The notes: generated by a model from the sequence alone, not told the origin. Positions 51,012 to 61,151 are shown, numbered from the stretch's first letter. The stretch is 64,000 nt of DNA from DASXUC01 sp036505015 (GCA_036505015.1 DASXUC010000053.1:39246-103245), one strand, 5' to 3'. Translations and numbers: made by a program.

Positions 51012-52262
51012 ATGATGCCTGAGACGGTCCGAGCGGACTTCCCCCTGCTGGCGCGGACGATGCACGGCAAGCCGCTGGTCTACCTCGACAGCGCGGCGAC
51101 GTCGCAGAAGCCCGCGCGGGTCATCGACGCGCTGGTGCGCTACTACCAGGAGTACAACGCCAACATCCACCGCGGCATCTACCTGATCGCGGAAGAAGCC
51201 ACGGCGCAGTACGAGGCGTCGCGCGCCAAGGTCGCCACGTTCATCCACGCCGCCCGCCCGGAAGAAGTGGTCTTCACCCGCAGCACCACCGAGGCAATCA
51301 ACCTCGTGGCCTACGCGTGGGGACGGGCCAACGTTGGCGCCGGCGACGAGATCCTCCTCACCGAGATGGAGCACCACAGCAACCTGGTGCCCTGGCAGAT
51401 GCTCGCGGCCGAGCGGGAGGCGCGGCTGCGGTTTGTGCCGTTCGATGAGCGGGGCATCCTCCGGATGAATGAGTTCGACCGAGCGCTCACCGAGCGCACG
51501 AAGCTCGTGGCCCTGACCCATCAGTCCAACGTGTTGGGCACCATCAACCCCGTGGAAGACATCGCGCGGAAGGCGCACGCCGTGGGGGCAAAGGTGCTGA
51601 TCGATGGGGCGCAGAGCGCGCCGCACATGCCGGTGGATGTGCAGGCGCTGGGCTGTGACTTCTTCGCCTTCTCCGGACATAAGATGTGCGGCCCCACGGG
51701 CACCGGCGCGCTGTGGGCGCACTATGATCTGCTCGACACGATGCCGCCGTTCAACGGCGGCGGCGAGATGATCATGCTGGTCCACCTGGACCGCTCCACC
51801 TACAAAGACCCGCCGTTGAAGTTCGAGGCGGGGACGCAGAACATCGCGGACTGCATCGCCTGGGGCGACGCGATCGACTACCTGGGCTCGATCGGCATGG
51901 ATGCCATCCGGCAGCACGAGCGGGAACTGACCGGCTACGCGCTGGACCGGTTGAGCGAGTTCGTGCCGGGCCTGACGATCTTCGGTCCCACCGATCTCGC
52001 CGTCCGCGGCGGCGCGGTGTCCTTCGAGCTGGACGTGGCCCACGCGCATGACGTCGCGCAGGTGCTGGATCAGGAAGGCATCGCGGTGCGCGCCGGCCAC
52101 CACTGCACCCAGCCCCTGCACCGGGCACTCGGGGTGTCCGCCACCGCACGGGCGAGTTTCTATCTGTACAACACGAAAGACGACGTGGACGCGCTGGTGC
52201 GCGGCCTGCAGACCGTGCGGCGCCTGTTCGCTCCGCAGACCGCCCCGATTCCCCGCCGTTAA
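51012..52262 (+). CDS. sufS: Cysteine desulfurase SufS
   Basis: This 416-residue class V aminotransferase has the PLP lysine in FFAFSGHKMCGPTGTGALW, HQSNVLGTINPVE and the persulfide Cys in VRAGHHCTQPLH. It removes sulfur from cysteine for the SUF scaffold. Its position last in the operon with no sufU/sufE next to it is notable, because the desulfurase would need a sulfur acceptor encoded elsewhere. Confidence 0.96.
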   Translation: MMPETVRADFPLLARTMHGKPLVYLDSAATSQKPARVIDALVRYYQEYNANIHRGIYLIAEEATAQYEASRAKVATFIHAARPEEVVFTRSTTEAINLVAYAWGRANVGAGDEILLTEMEHHSNLVPWQMLAAEREARLRFVPFDERGILRMNEFDRALTERTKLVALTHQSNVLGTINPVEDIARKAHAVGAKVLIDGAQSAPHMPVDVQALGCDFFAFSGHKMCGPTGTGALWAHYDLLDTMPPFNGGGEMIMLVHLDRSTYKDPPLKFEAGTQNIADCIAWGDAIDYLGSIGMDAIRQHERELTGYALDRLSEFVPGLTIFGPTDLAVRGGAVSFELDVAHAHDVAQVLDQEGIAVRAGHHCTQPLHRALGVSATARASFYLYNTKDDVDALVRGLQTVRRLFAPQTAPIPRR

Positions 52263-52335
52263 CTTGTCCCGACAACCCAACCGCGAGGGCCGGGCGTTCA
52301 GGTTTTGTTCAGGTCCGGCCGCTAGTCTGACCGCG

Positions 52336-52536
52336 ATGAGCCGGGACGTTCTGGAAGAGATTCTGGCGCGCGCGATGGAAGATGACGCGTTCCGAAGCCG
52401 GCTGCTCACGGCGCCGGCGCAGGCCCTGGAAAGCTATGCACTCAGCCCGCGGGAGCGCCAGGCATTCATCGCCGGTGACCTGCGGCAGATCCTCCTCGCC
52501 GCCGATCTTCCGCCCGAGATTCAAGGAGCCGAGTGA
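52336..52536 (+). CDS. LigA-like small protein (Os1348/Franean1_4349-type)
   Basis: A 66-residue protein: EEILARAMEDDAFRSRLL, then APAQALESYALSPRERQAF. This is the helical pattern of the LigA-like/Franean1_4349-type family, used as leader domains of some peptide natural products but also common as stand-alone proteins. No maturase, transporter or peptidase gene is adjacent. It overlaps the following lipoprotein gene by a few bases. Function is open. Confidence 0.55.
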   Translation: MSRDVLEEILARAMEDDAFRSRLLTAPAQALESYALSPRERQAFIAGDLRQILLAADLPPEIQGAE

Positions 52537-53009
52537 TGCACACGTCCTGGCACCGCATTTCGATCCTGGCGGTGGTCATGGTCACCGCGGTGGCGACCGG
52601 GTGCGCCCGGCGGCAGCCATCCGCCGCACCACCCGCGCCATCGACCACCGCGCCGCCTTCGGCCTCCACTCAGATTGGATCGATCACGTTCGCCCGCGGC
52701 GAATCGAACGGCAGCCCCCAGGATCCTGGGGATCACTTTCCTGCCGGGGTGAGTCGCGTCTACGGCTTCTTCACCTTTGCAGGGCTGAAGGCCGATGACG
52801 TCGTGCGCGGCGTCTGGACGGAGGGCGGACGCCAGATTCTCGAGAAGCACCTCACACTCCCGGAAGTATTTAGCGGCCGGACGCCAGACAAGGGGACCCT
52901 GTGGCTGTGGATCCAATGGGCCAAAGGCGCACCGGCGGGGACGTTCCAGTTGGACATCAGCGTGAATGGAACCGTGATGCAGTCGGGGACCTTTGTCGTG
53001 GAGCCGTAG
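52536..53009 (+). CDS. Lipoprotein with a beta-sandwich domain
   Basis: This 157-residue protein has a lipoprotein signal (AVATGC, lipidated Cys near 21) and a Pro/Ser-rich spacer. The folded domain has FPAGVSRVYGFFTFAGL and ends APAGTFQLDISVNGTVMQSG. A similar domain appears in the next, much larger vWA lipoprotein (GDYRVELKVSGGGS). It is probably a membrane-anchored envelope protein. The start overlaps the upstream gene stop (52533 or 52536). Confidence 0.65.
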   Translation: MHTSWHRISILAVVMVTAVATGCARRQPSAAPPAPSTTAPPSASTQIGSITFARGESNGSPQDPGDHFPAGVSRVYGFFTFAGLKADDVVRGVWTEGGRQILEKHLTLPEVFSGRTPDKGTLWLWIQWAKGAPAGTFQLDISVNGTVMQSGTFVVEP

Positions 53010-53011
53010 CC

Positions 53012-56000
53012 GTGGCTCGCCCAGCCCGCATGCACATGAGACGCGCCGGGGTCGTTGGGGTCGTGCTGCTGGCGTTGATCATCGCGGCCTGCGGCGGGCC
53101 GCAGGGAGCGCGGCGTCCCCGCGTCACCCCGGGACCTGAATCCACCCCGGCCCCTGCGCCGTCGCCGCCCCCGGCGCCCGCCCCGGCGCCGGCTCCACCA
53201 CCGCCGCCGACTCCGGCGCCGACTCCCGCTCCGGCACCACCGCCGCCGACTCCGGCGCCGACGCCCGCTCCGGCACCGGCGCCCACGCCCGCGCCGACCC
53301 CACCTGCGCCCCCCTCGCCGTCGTTTGAGGCCGTCCTGGCCGCCGGGGTGAGCGCGCAGCACGAGCCGGTTTCGCCGACGACCGAATTCGTGGAGAACGC
53401 GGAGAAGATCTACCTTGCGGTGACATCGCATGCATCGTCGTCGATCCTCGTGTCGTCGACGTGGATCGCTGTGGATGCCGAAGGGTACGATCCGAACCAG
53501 CAGATCGGCGAGTTCAACCTCAGTCTGGATCCGAACCAGCGCGGCTCGATGTGGATCGGCGCGCCGCGCGGGGGATTCGCCCCAGGCGACTACCGCGTCG
53601 AGCTGAAGGTGTCCGGCGGCGGGTCGCGGCGCTCCCTGGACTTCAAGATCACGCCGCTGCTGCCCCCCGCCGCCCTGCTCACTCCTGCTGATGCCCCCCG
53701 CGGCTTCAACATCGCGCAGTCGGCCCTGGGCGGAAAGGTCGTCAGTGCGACCTCGGAGTACAACGACCGGGATTGGGCGGCCGCGAACCTCGTCGACGGC
53801 GGCCCCGACGGATGGTCCACGAAGGATCAGACCGTCCCGCAAGAGGTCGTGTTGTCGTTTTTCGGCGGGCGGACGGCGCAGATCGGCGCCATCGTCATCG
53901 ACACCGCCACGAAAGAGACGTTGAACACGCCGGACCGGATGCCCAAACTTGTCGAGGTGTGGGTCTCGACCACCAGCGCGACCGACGGCTTCACGAGGGT
54001 TGCCGGCGCGCGCCTGGCGCGGCGGGCGGTGGAACAACTCATCACGCTGCAGCCGGTCGCCGCGAAGTTCGTGAAAATCCGGTTCCTCTCCAACCACGGC
54101 GGCAGCTACACGCAGGCCGGAGAGATCAAGATCTTTGAAGTGCCCACGGCGAGCTCGATCCTCGCGGACATCCCCAAGAACCTCGCGCTCCCCGGCCTGG
54201 GAGGGTCGGTCGTTCGGTTCACCTCGCAGTCCGGCAGCGGGCACGGCGCCATCCAGCTGGTGGACAACGTCGTGGAGTCGGCCGGGTGGCGGTCCGCCGA
54301 CGACTATCTCCCGCAGGACCTGGTGTTTGCGTTCCGCGGCGACCAGACCGCGCTGATCGACCGGATCGTGCTGAACCCCAAGACCAACGAGGACCCTTCG
54401 ACGTGGGTGAAGACGTTCACCGTCGCGGTGTCCGCCGAGACGCCGCTGGATGGGTTCGTGGAGGTTGGGCAGTTCACGCTCACCCAGGACCCGAAGGATC
54501 AGGCGTTTCAGATCAGGCGGCGGGCCCGCTTCGTGAAGGTGCGCATCCTCAAGAACTACGGGGGCCGCTCCACAAGCCTCGGCGAGGTGAAGATCATCGA
54601 GGGGTCGGCCCCGGGCTATGAATCGATCCTGATTTCGCCGATCGCCGCGGCCGCGTCGGCGGCGGCGGGCGTGCAGCCGGTCGACGAGACCGGCATCGCC
54701 GTCGAGAAGGAATCCAACAACACGCCGGCGGACGCCAATCCGCTGGCGTGGGGTCGGCGCACCAAAGGGACGATCGATCCGCTCGGCGAGTTCGACTACT
54801 TCAAGCTCACGCTGCCGCCGCCGGCGCCCGTGCTGACCCTTGAACTGCTCGGTCGGCCGTACATTCGCACCTCGCTCGCCCTGCTCGATGGATCGGGCAC
54901 ACCGGTGAAGCGGTTCGATCCCGGCGCCGTCCCCTCCGACCATGCCGCATGGACGTGGGCGATGGCCCCCGGCGACTACACCGTCCAGGTGACCGAGCCG
55001 CCGATTTCGATCGTGCTGATCTGGGACACCTCCGGCAGCATGTCCGGCAGCTATAAGGACCTGGAGGTCGCCGTCCAGGGATACCTCGACCAGGTGGGAT
55101 CCAGCGAGCGGCTGGCGCTGATCCGGTTCAGCGACAAGGTCGAGGTGCTGCAGGGAGAGTTTACCAGCGACCACGACCGCCTCAAGGCGGCGGCGCAGGG
55201 CAAGTTCTTTGCCAAGGGCGGCACCCCATTCTACGACGCGATCGCGAAAGGCATCGACCTGCTCAGCGGGGTGACGGGCAACCGCGCCATCATCGTGATG
55301 ACCGACGGCGAGGACACCGCGAGCAAACTGCATTACCCGGAGTTCTGGCGCCTGCTGGAGGAACGCCGCATCCGGCTGTACACGATCGGGCTGGGCGATG
55401 AACTGCAGCGGTTCACCAACGAGATCGCCAGCACTCCGGCCCAGATGATGGCGCACATCGCGATGGCGACGAACGGCCGGTCCTTCTTTGCCCGCACCAG
55501 CGAGGACCTCAAAGGTCTCTACCAGCAGATTGCAACGGAGCTGCGCACGGTCTCGACCTACTATCTCAAGCCGTCGCTAAGCAGCGGCCCGGGGGCCTTG
55601 AGCGTAGTGGCCACCGGCGAGCGCATCGCCGCCGTGTCGGCGCCCAGCCAGATCGAGTTGATTCTCGACGCGTCGGGCTCCATGAAGCTGCGGGTGGAGG
55701 GTCGGCCGAAGATCGATATCGCCAAAGAGGTCATGGCCCAGATCATCAAGGGTCTGCCCAACGACGCGCAGGTCGCGCTGCGCATCTACGGCCACCGCAT
55801 CCGCGAGGGCCGGAGCGGCGACTGCCAGGATTCGCAGCTCGTCTTCCCGTTCGGCAAGATCGACAAGCCGCGGATGCTGGCGAGGGTCCGGGAGGTCAAC
55901 GCGCTGGGGACGACGCCGATTGCCTACTCACTGAAGCAGGTGGCGCGCGATTTCGGCCGGGCGCGCGGCGAGAAGATGGTCATCCTGGTGACCGACGGCA

Positions 56001-56425
56001 AAGAGGAGTGCGGCGGCAGTCCCAGCGCGGTGGTGTCCGAGCTCGTCGCGCGCGGGATCAAGATTAAGCTCAACATCGTGGGCTTCGCCCTCGCCGATGT
56101 GGCCACCAAGCAGGAAATGGAGCGGGTGGCCCGACTGACCGGCGGCCGGTTCTTCGACGCCAGCAACGCCAAGACCCTGACGCAGGCGATCGAGCAGGCC
56201 CTTGCCGTGCCCTACGACGTGGTGGATGCGGCCGGGACGAAGGTCGCCGGCGGCGTGACCGGGCAAGGGGGCGTGAAGGTCCCCGAGGGCATCTACACCA
56301 TCATCGTGCGCGCGGCGGGCAAGCCGATCGAAATTCCCAACGTGCGCATCGCCGCCAGCCGTTTCACCAAGGTCGTGCTGAAGAAGGAAGGGCAGGAGAT
56401 CGGCATTCAGGTTCAGGGCCCATGA
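53012..56425 (+). CDS. Large lipoprotein: Pro-rich linker, two discoidin-like, PPC-like and two vWA domains
   Basis: This ~1137-residue protein has a lipobox (LIIAAC), a long Ala/Pro linker, a beta domain, two F5/8-C-like domains (from about 230 and 390), a pre-peptidase C-like domain (from about 565), and two von Willebrand A domains with MIDAS motifs DTSGSMS (near 670) and DASGSMK (near 886). Each includes the TDG loop (MTDGED, VTDGKE). It probably binds ligands at the cell surface in a metal-dependent way. GTG 53012 is chosen with GGAG upstream; ATG 53030 or 53036 also fits. Confidence 0.82.
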   Translation: MARPARMHMRRAGVVGVVLLALIIAACGGPQGARRPRVTPGPESTPAPAPSPPPAPAPAPAPPPPPTPAPTPAPAPPPPTPAPTPAPAPAPTPAPTPPAPPSPSFEAVLAAGVSAQHEPVSPTTEFVENAEKIYLAVTSHASSSILVSSTWIAVDAEGYDPNQQIGEFNLSLDPNQRGSMWIGAPRGGFAPGDYRVELKVSGGGSRRSLDFKITPLLPPAALLTPADAPRGFNIAQSALGGKVVSATSEYNDRDWAAANLVDGGPDGWSTKDQTVPQEVVLSFFGGRTAQIGAIVIDTATKETLNTPDRMPKLVEVWVSTTSATDGFTRVAGARLARRAVEQLITLQPVAAKFVKIRFLSNHGGSYTQAGEIKIFEVPTASSILADIPKNLALPGLGGSVVRFTSQSGSGHGAIQLVDNVVESAGWRSADDYLPQDLVFAFRGDQTALIDRIVLNPKTNEDPSTWVKTFTVAVSAETPLDGFVEVGQFTLTQDPKDQAFQIRRRARFVKVRILKNYGGRSTSLGEVKIIEGSAPGYESILISPIAAAASAAAGVQPVDETGIAVEKESNNTPADANPLAWGRRTKGTIDPLGEFDYFKLTLPPPAPVLTLELLGRPYIRTSLALLDGSGTPVKRFDPGAVPSDHAAWTWAMAPGDYTVQVTEPPISIVLIWDTSGSMSGSYKDLEVAVQGYLDQVGSSERLALIRFSDKVEVLQGEFTSDHDRLKAAAQGKFFAKGGTPFYDAIAKGIDLLSGVTGNRAIIVMTDGEDTASKLHYPEFWRLLEERRIRLYTIGLGDELQRFTNEIASTPAQMMAHIAMATNGRSFFARTSEDLKGLYQQIATELRTVSTYYLKPSLSSGPGALSVVATGERIAAVSAPSQIELILDASGSMKLRVEGRPKIDIAKEVMAQIIKGLPNDAQVALRIYGHRIREGRSGDCQDSQLVFPFGKIDKPRMLARVREVNALGTTPIAYSLKQVARDFGRARGEKMVILVTDGKEECGGSPSAVVSELVARGIKIKLNIVGFALADVATKQEMERVARLTGGRFFDASNAKTLTQAIEQALAVPYDVVDAAGTKVAGGVTGQGGVKVPEGIYTIIVRAAGKPIEIPNVRIAASRFTKVVLKKEGQEIGIQVQGP

Positions 56426-58566
56426 TCGCGCGGCGCCGCATCACGATTGCCGCCGCGCTGGTCGTCGCCGCGGCGCTCGTTCTGGTGGGCTGTGCGTCGC
56501 CCCAGGCCGGCGCCCCCGGCCCACCCCCGGCTGGTGCCCCGCTCGGCGCCCGCGGTCCGGGCATGAAGCCGATGAACCTGGCCGACCTGCCGCTCCCGGT
56601 CCCGCGGACATTTGAACTGACCCACGTCACGCCGGCCGCCTTCGCGCAGGCCCTGGGCAAAGACGTTACCCGCATCTTTGAGTTTGTGCGAGACAACATT
56701 GCTTTTGAGGCGTACTCCGGAGTCCTCCGCGGGCCGCGGGGGACGCTGCTGGCGATGGCCGGCAACTCCGCCGACCGCGCGACCCTGCTGGCCGCCCTGT
56801 TGACCGAGTCGGGCTATCAGGTCCGTTTCGCGAAGGGGACCCTTTCGCGGCGCGATGCCCAAGAACTGGTGAGTTCGATCTGGGCTCCCCTGCCGAGGCT
56901 GCCCGGCCAGAACAAAACAGCCACCGACGTAGCGAAGACGGCCGTTCAGGCATTTGTGAGATCGGGGAAACGCGAGTTCGGCAGGATCCAAGACGCGCTC
57001 AAGCAGGCAACACCTGATGCGACCCAGGTCGGCCCAGCGTTCGACACCCTGGTAGCAGAAACCCTGACGCACTACTGGGTGCAGGTTGCAAAGGACGGCG
57101 GCTGGATCGATCTGGACCCGTCGTTCGCCGATTCGGCGGTGGGCGGCGCTCACGCGACAGCCGACGAGACGATGGAGACGTTGCCGGCAAACCTTTATCA
57201 TCGCGTCACGCTCAGGGTGGTCGCGGACGTATCGGACGGCACGAGCGCTCGAACTGAGGAACTGGTCACATATTCTGCCAACGCAGCAGATCTCTCCGGC
57301 GTCGACATCGTCCTGGTGCACGTTCCGGAAAACTGGACCGGCCCGGTGCGGAATATTCAAGGGGCTCTGTCTTCGGCGATGTCGGACACCGGCCGCTTCA
57401 AGCCCGTGCTGCTCCGCGCCGGTGCTGCCCCGATCATTGGCGCGCCGTTGACGATGGAAGTGCAGACGTCCGGCGCTCCGGGGGTCATCAACATCCTGAA
57501 GGGTCAGGGGACGCGACATGCCGCGGAGATTGCTGTCGCAGAACGGATTGAATTCACCTTCGATTCTCCCGATCGGCGCCGCGACGGCGCGGTCCGGGAC
57601 GTGTTCGACTCGTTGGGCGCAGCACGCCGCGCCGCGGGTCGCGCACTCACGCCGGAGGAGGTCAGCGCGCTCGCCACGACTTCGCGGCGTGATCTGGTGA
57701 CGCCCAGGTTCCTCAGTATCTTCATCACCACGGGCCGCCTCGACGCGGCGCATCTCGTTGGTGCCTCGGCAGCATCGAGTCCGGCTCAGGGGGCTCGGCC
57801 GGGAGCCTCGCCGATGCCTCTGCGGCGATTGGCGGTCACCTATCAAGTCATGTCCGACATGCTGCTGGCCCGGCTGGGCTCGCCCGACAAGGCGATCGTG
57901 AGCTTCTACCCGGTCTCACCACGGGTGTTCATCGCAGAGTTTTCCGCTCAGGGCAAGCGGTTCCGGTTGGCAGTGGATCTGCGGCGTGACCGCGCCCGAG
58001 CCGTGGCAAGAAGTGCAGATGCCCAATTCGTCTTCAGGGCAAACGTCATGCGAGGCGTTGTCGATGGGACGCTGGAGCGCATGGTGATTGACTATGTCGC
58101 GGCTCAAATCCCGGGAACCGTTGATCTCAAGACCGGCCTCAATACGAGTCAGCTGTTCCAAATCGCTGACGATCAGCGAGTGTCTGACGTTCTCGTCACC
58201 AGCGATCAGGCGCGGCTGGATCCCGCGGTCTCGCAGGATGCGGTCTCGAGGCTGCTCGATGACATCCGCAATGGCAACTACGCGGTCGCGCCGCAGCGGC
58301 CGGTCCGCGTGAACGACGAGTCTCGCTACGCCTGGTGGAGCGTCAACCCGCACAGTGGAGAAACGATTGCGGTCGCCGATGACGGGTTACATCAGGCCGG
58401 CACGGAGTACGTCGTCGATAACGGTGATGGGACCTTTGATGTGTGGGTGGAAGCCGAGTCAGGCCAGGGCGCTTTTCCGGTGGCTGAGGGCATTGGGATC
58501 GATGCGCTGGCCGATCTTGTGTTTGAGGCGCTGCTGGAAGGGATCGAAGTTCTCGGTCCACTGTGA
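56422..58566 (+). CDS. Transglutaminase-like lipoprotein 1
   Basis: This 714-residue lipoprotein (VLVGC) has a transglutaminase-like segment: AYSGVLRGPRGTLLAMAGNS, ATLLAALLTESGYQVRFAKG and HYWVQVAKDGGWIDLDPSF. The usual nucleophilic Cys position reads AGNSAD, so the classical Cys-His-Asp triad is incomplete, as in the transglutaminase-like domains of RHS proteins. The C-terminal half is unassigned. It overlaps the vWA gene by 4 nt and has a paralogue at 58899. Confidence 0.72.
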   Translation: MIARRRITIAAALVVAAALVLVGCASPQAGAPGPPPAGAPLGARGPGMKPMNLADLPLPVPRTFELTHVTPAAFAQALGKDVTRIFEFVRDNIAFEAYSGVLRGPRGTLLAMAGNSADRATLLAALLTESGYQVRFAKGTLSRRDAQELVSSIWAPLPRLPGQNKTATDVAKTAVQAFVRSGKREFGRIQDALKQATPDATQVGPAFDTLVAETLTHYWVQVAKDGGWIDLDPSFADSAVGGAHATADETMETLPANLYHRVTLRVVADVSDGTSARTEELVTYSANAADLSGVDIVLVHVPENWTGPVRNIQGALSSAMSDTGRFKPVLLRAGAAPIIGAPLTMEVQTSGAPGVINILKGQGTRHAAEIAVAERIEFTFDSPDRRRDGAVRDVFDSLGAARRAAGRALTPEEVSALATTSRRDLVTPRFLSIFITTGRLDAAHLVGASAASSPAQGARPGASPMPLRRLAVTYQVMSDMLLARLGSPDKAIVSFYPVSPRVFIAEFSAQGKRFRLAVDLRRDRARAVARSADAQFVFRANVMRGVVDGTLERMVIDYVAAQIPGTVDLKTGLNTSQLFQIADDQRVSDVLVTSDQARLDPAVSQDAVSRLLDDIRNGNYAVAPQRPVRVNDESRYAWWSVNPHSGETIAVADDGLHQAGTEYVVDNGDGTFDVWVEAESGQGAFPVAEGIGIDALADLVFEALLEGIEVLGPL

Positions 58567-58625
58567 AGGATCGCGCTAAACGCGCGCCACGGTCCGTACC
58601 AAAACTGGGGGGTGGAGGTGCAAAG

Positions 58626-58898
58626 ATGGGCTGGCTGGACAAGGTGAAGGAAGGCATGGAGAAGGCAGCGGGGCAGGCGGAAGAGATGGCGGCTGTAGGC
58701 AAGCTGCGCGTGGAAATCCGCAGCTTGACCGGCAAGATGGAGGACGCGTTCAAGGCCATCGGGGCGAAAGTCTACGACCTACATGAAGCCGGAACGGCGT
58801 TTCCCGCGGAGGTCGACGCGCTGGTCCAGGCGGCCGACCAGTTCGCGGATCAGATCAAAGCGAAGGAAGCCGAAATCGAGGAGTTGCGGAAAACGTAG
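58626..58898 (+). CDS. Small coiled-coil protein (90 aa)
   Basis: A 90-residue protein with ATG preceded by GGAGGTG. It has the helical repeats WLDKVKEGMEKAAGQAEE, RVEIRSLTGKMEDAFKAIG and ADQFADQIKAKEAEIEELRK. No signal or membrane segment. It lies between two paralogous lipoproteins and its stop is immediately next to the second start, so it is probably co-transcribed. Possible role as a cytoplasmic partner; no family recognised. Confidence 0.65.
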   Translation: MGWLDKVKEGMEKAAGQAEEMAAVGKLRVEIRSLTGKMEDAFKAIGAKVYDLHEAGTAFPAEVDALVQAADQFADQIKAKEAEIEELRKT

Positions 58899-61037
58899 AT
58901 GCGACCGCGCTCCATCCTCGCTGCCGCGTCAGCCGCTGTGGTGCTCACCCTCGCCCTGAGCGCCTGCCAGGGTGGACCGCGGCGTGGCGGGCAGGTCGCC
59001 CCAGCGAGCGCCCAGGGCCCGGGTCTGCATCAACTCACGATTTCTGCGTTACCCCTGTCCGTGCCGCGCCGGCTGGATCTGTCGCATGTCGATCCCGCGC
59101 GGTTTGCGGAGGCCCTCAAGCATGACCCAAGCCGGATTTTCGAGTTCGTCCGCGACGAGGTCGCGTTTGAAGCCTACTCGGGGGTGCTCCGCGGCCCGCG
59201 GGGAACGCTGCTGGCGATGGCGGGCAATTCGGCCGATCGGGCATTGTTGCTGGCGGCGATGCTCACGGCGTCGGGGCAGCAGGTCCGGTTCGCCCGTGGG
59301 ACTTTGCCGGAGGGACTCGCGCGCCAACTCGTGACCTCTATGTGGACGGAGCGCGCCGGTACACCGAAGCAGCAACCCGAAGATTATCCGCAGTGGGCCC
59401 GCGACGCCCTCGAGAAGATCAAAGATTCCGTGACAGCGGATTACGCGCTCGTCCATGATCAGCTCGCCAGGCAGCGCCGCGCTGGAGGATCTGCCGGGCC
59501 TACGCTCGACCAACTGGTGCAAGAGGTGCGGACGCATTACTGGGTGCAGCGGTCAGGTCCTCAGGGGTGGGAAGACCTGGATCCGTCGTTCGCTGATGCG
59601 GTCCCCGCCCGCGCGTACGCCCAGATCGATGAAACTCTGGCGGCCATTCCGGCATCGCAGTTCCACACGGTTACCTTCGAAGTCATCGTGGAGGAGCATG
59701 ACGGGAGCGCCGCCTCGCGCCGCACGGTGTTGACTTTCTCGGCGGCGTCAGCCGACCTGGCGGGTCGGGACGCGGCGCTGGCCCATGTCCCCGAACAGTG
59801 GGGCGGTCCCAGCATCGCGGGAGCGATCCGGTCGGCCGTGACCGACACGGGCCGCGTGAAGCCCGTCATCCTCATCGGCGCCGACGCGCACCAGGGAGAT
59901 CCGTTCCTGCCGAAGGTGAAGACGACCGGCCTGGGTGGTATCCCAGGACTCCTCCGCGGCTCCGGAACCCGCCACTCCGAGACGGTGGTGCTTGCCGAGT
60001 GGCTGCAGCTGGCGTTTGCCGATCCTGCGGGCGGACGCATCCAGGTGAGCCGTGAAGTTTACGACCTCCTCGGCCCAGCCCGCCGCGCCGCAGGAGGCGC
60101 CGTGACCGCAGACGACGTTCAAAGATTGACCGCGGATTTCGACGTCTCCCAGCTCACGCGCACGCTGTTGAGTGTGTTCATTGTCCCAGGCCATGTCCTC
60201 GCGGAGCATCTCGCGGACGCCTCCCCCGTGCCGTGGAACCAAGGTGATGCCATCGATCTGCGGTCGATGTTGCTGGAAGTGAACGTGGCATTCGTGGCCG
60301 CCGCCGACGGCATGGCTGATCGGATGACCGCGGCCAACGGGGCGCCCGTGCGTTCCTACCCCGCATCGCCGCGGGTGGTCATCGCAACATTCGCAGAAAC
60401 CGGCGGCCACCCGCGCATCACGCTAGATCTCCGCAGAACCACCGCCAGGACCGTCTCGTCTGATGCATCCGCGGACGTCGTTTCGGTCCAGGCGCTGCGC
60501 GGCGTCCTCGAAGGCGCGTTTGAGTGGACGGTGATGGACCACCTCACCTCACGGGCCCGGGAGCGCGTCGGCGGGGGCGACATCATCAGTACCTCCTCGA
60601 TCTTCGCACGCATGCGCGCGGAACGGATTTCCCCCGTGCTCCTGCCGGGAGGCGGCCTGACCGATGTCCAAGACGATGCCGCGGCCCGGATCAGGAGCGA
60701 CAGCCAGGGCGGCTATCTCGCACTCGCCCCGGCGCGGAGCGTGATGATCAACGGACGCCCGCGCCTGGCATGGTGGCGGATCGATCCGACGTCCGGCGAA
60801 ACGGTGGGGGTCACCGACGAAGGTCTGTATGAAGCGGCCACCGAGAGCGAGTTGACGATCGAGTATAGTGAAGGCAACACCCAGGTTTCCGTGCAGCTCG
60901 TGCGGCCCGTCGCCGGCACTGCGGGTACGACCACCTATTCATTTAGCGGCGGCGTGATGGAACTGGCGACGGATATTCGCGTGCTGACGGCCCTTGGGTA
61001 CGCGTCCGATTGGATCATTCGCACGATCCATCGATGA
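58899..61037 (+). CDS. Transglutaminase-like lipoprotein 2
   Basis: A 712-residue lipoprotein (ALSAC) similar to the upstream one: AYSGVLRGPRGTLLAMAGNS is identical, then ALLLAAMLTASGQQVRFARG and HYWVQRSGPQGWEDLDPSF. Again no Cys occupies the catalytic site. The C-terminus also follows the paralogue (RLAWWRIDPTSGETVGV). Two tandem copies of this size with a small coiled-coil gene between them suggest duplication and different partners or ligands. Confidence 0.72.
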   Translation: MRPRSILAAASAAVVLTLALSACQGGPRRGGQVAPASAQGPGLHQLTISALPLSVPRRLDLSHVDPARFAEALKHDPSRIFEFVRDEVAFEAYSGVLRGPRGTLLAMAGNSADRALLLAAMLTASGQQVRFARGTLPEGLARQLVTSMWTERAGTPKQQPEDYPQWARDALEKIKDSVTADYALVHDQLARQRRAGGSAGPTLDQLVQEVRTHYWVQRSGPQGWEDLDPSFADAVPARAYAQIDETLAAIPASQFHTVTFEVIVEEHDGSAASRRTVLTFSAASADLAGRDAALAHVPEQWGGPSIAGAIRSAVTDTGRVKPVILIGADAHQGDPFLPKVKTTGLGGIPGLLRGSGTRHSETVVLAEWLQLAFADPAGGRIQVSREVYDLLGPARRAAGGAVTADDVQRLTADFDVSQLTRTLLSVFIVPGHVLAEHLADASPVPWNQGDAIDLRSMLLEVNVAFVAAADGMADRMTAANGAPVRSYPASPRVVIATFAETGGHPRITLDLRRTTARTVSSDASADVVSVQALRGVLEGAFEWTVMDHLTSRARERVGGGDIISTSSIFARMRAERISPVLLPGGGLTDVQDDAAARIRSDSQGGYLALAPARSVMINGRPRLAWWRIDPTSGETVGVTDEGLYEAATESELTIEYSEGNTQVSVQLVRPVAGTAGTTTYSFSGGVMELATDIRVLTALGYASDWIIRTIHR

Positions 61038-61151
61038 TAGTCAATGGCGACCACCGTACGGGTTCTATTCGGGTCGTCTTGGTAGGGTTCCAGACCGGGA
61101 CGCGCCCATCCGGGCCGCGAGCCCGAGAACGTCGCGAAAGGGGGTGAATCA

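Noticed and set aside
52760..55456. 898-codon minus-strand open frame across the vWA lipoprotein
   Set aside because: Repetitive Arg/Gly/Asp composition and full overlap with a recognisable multi-domain lipoprotein on the other strand.
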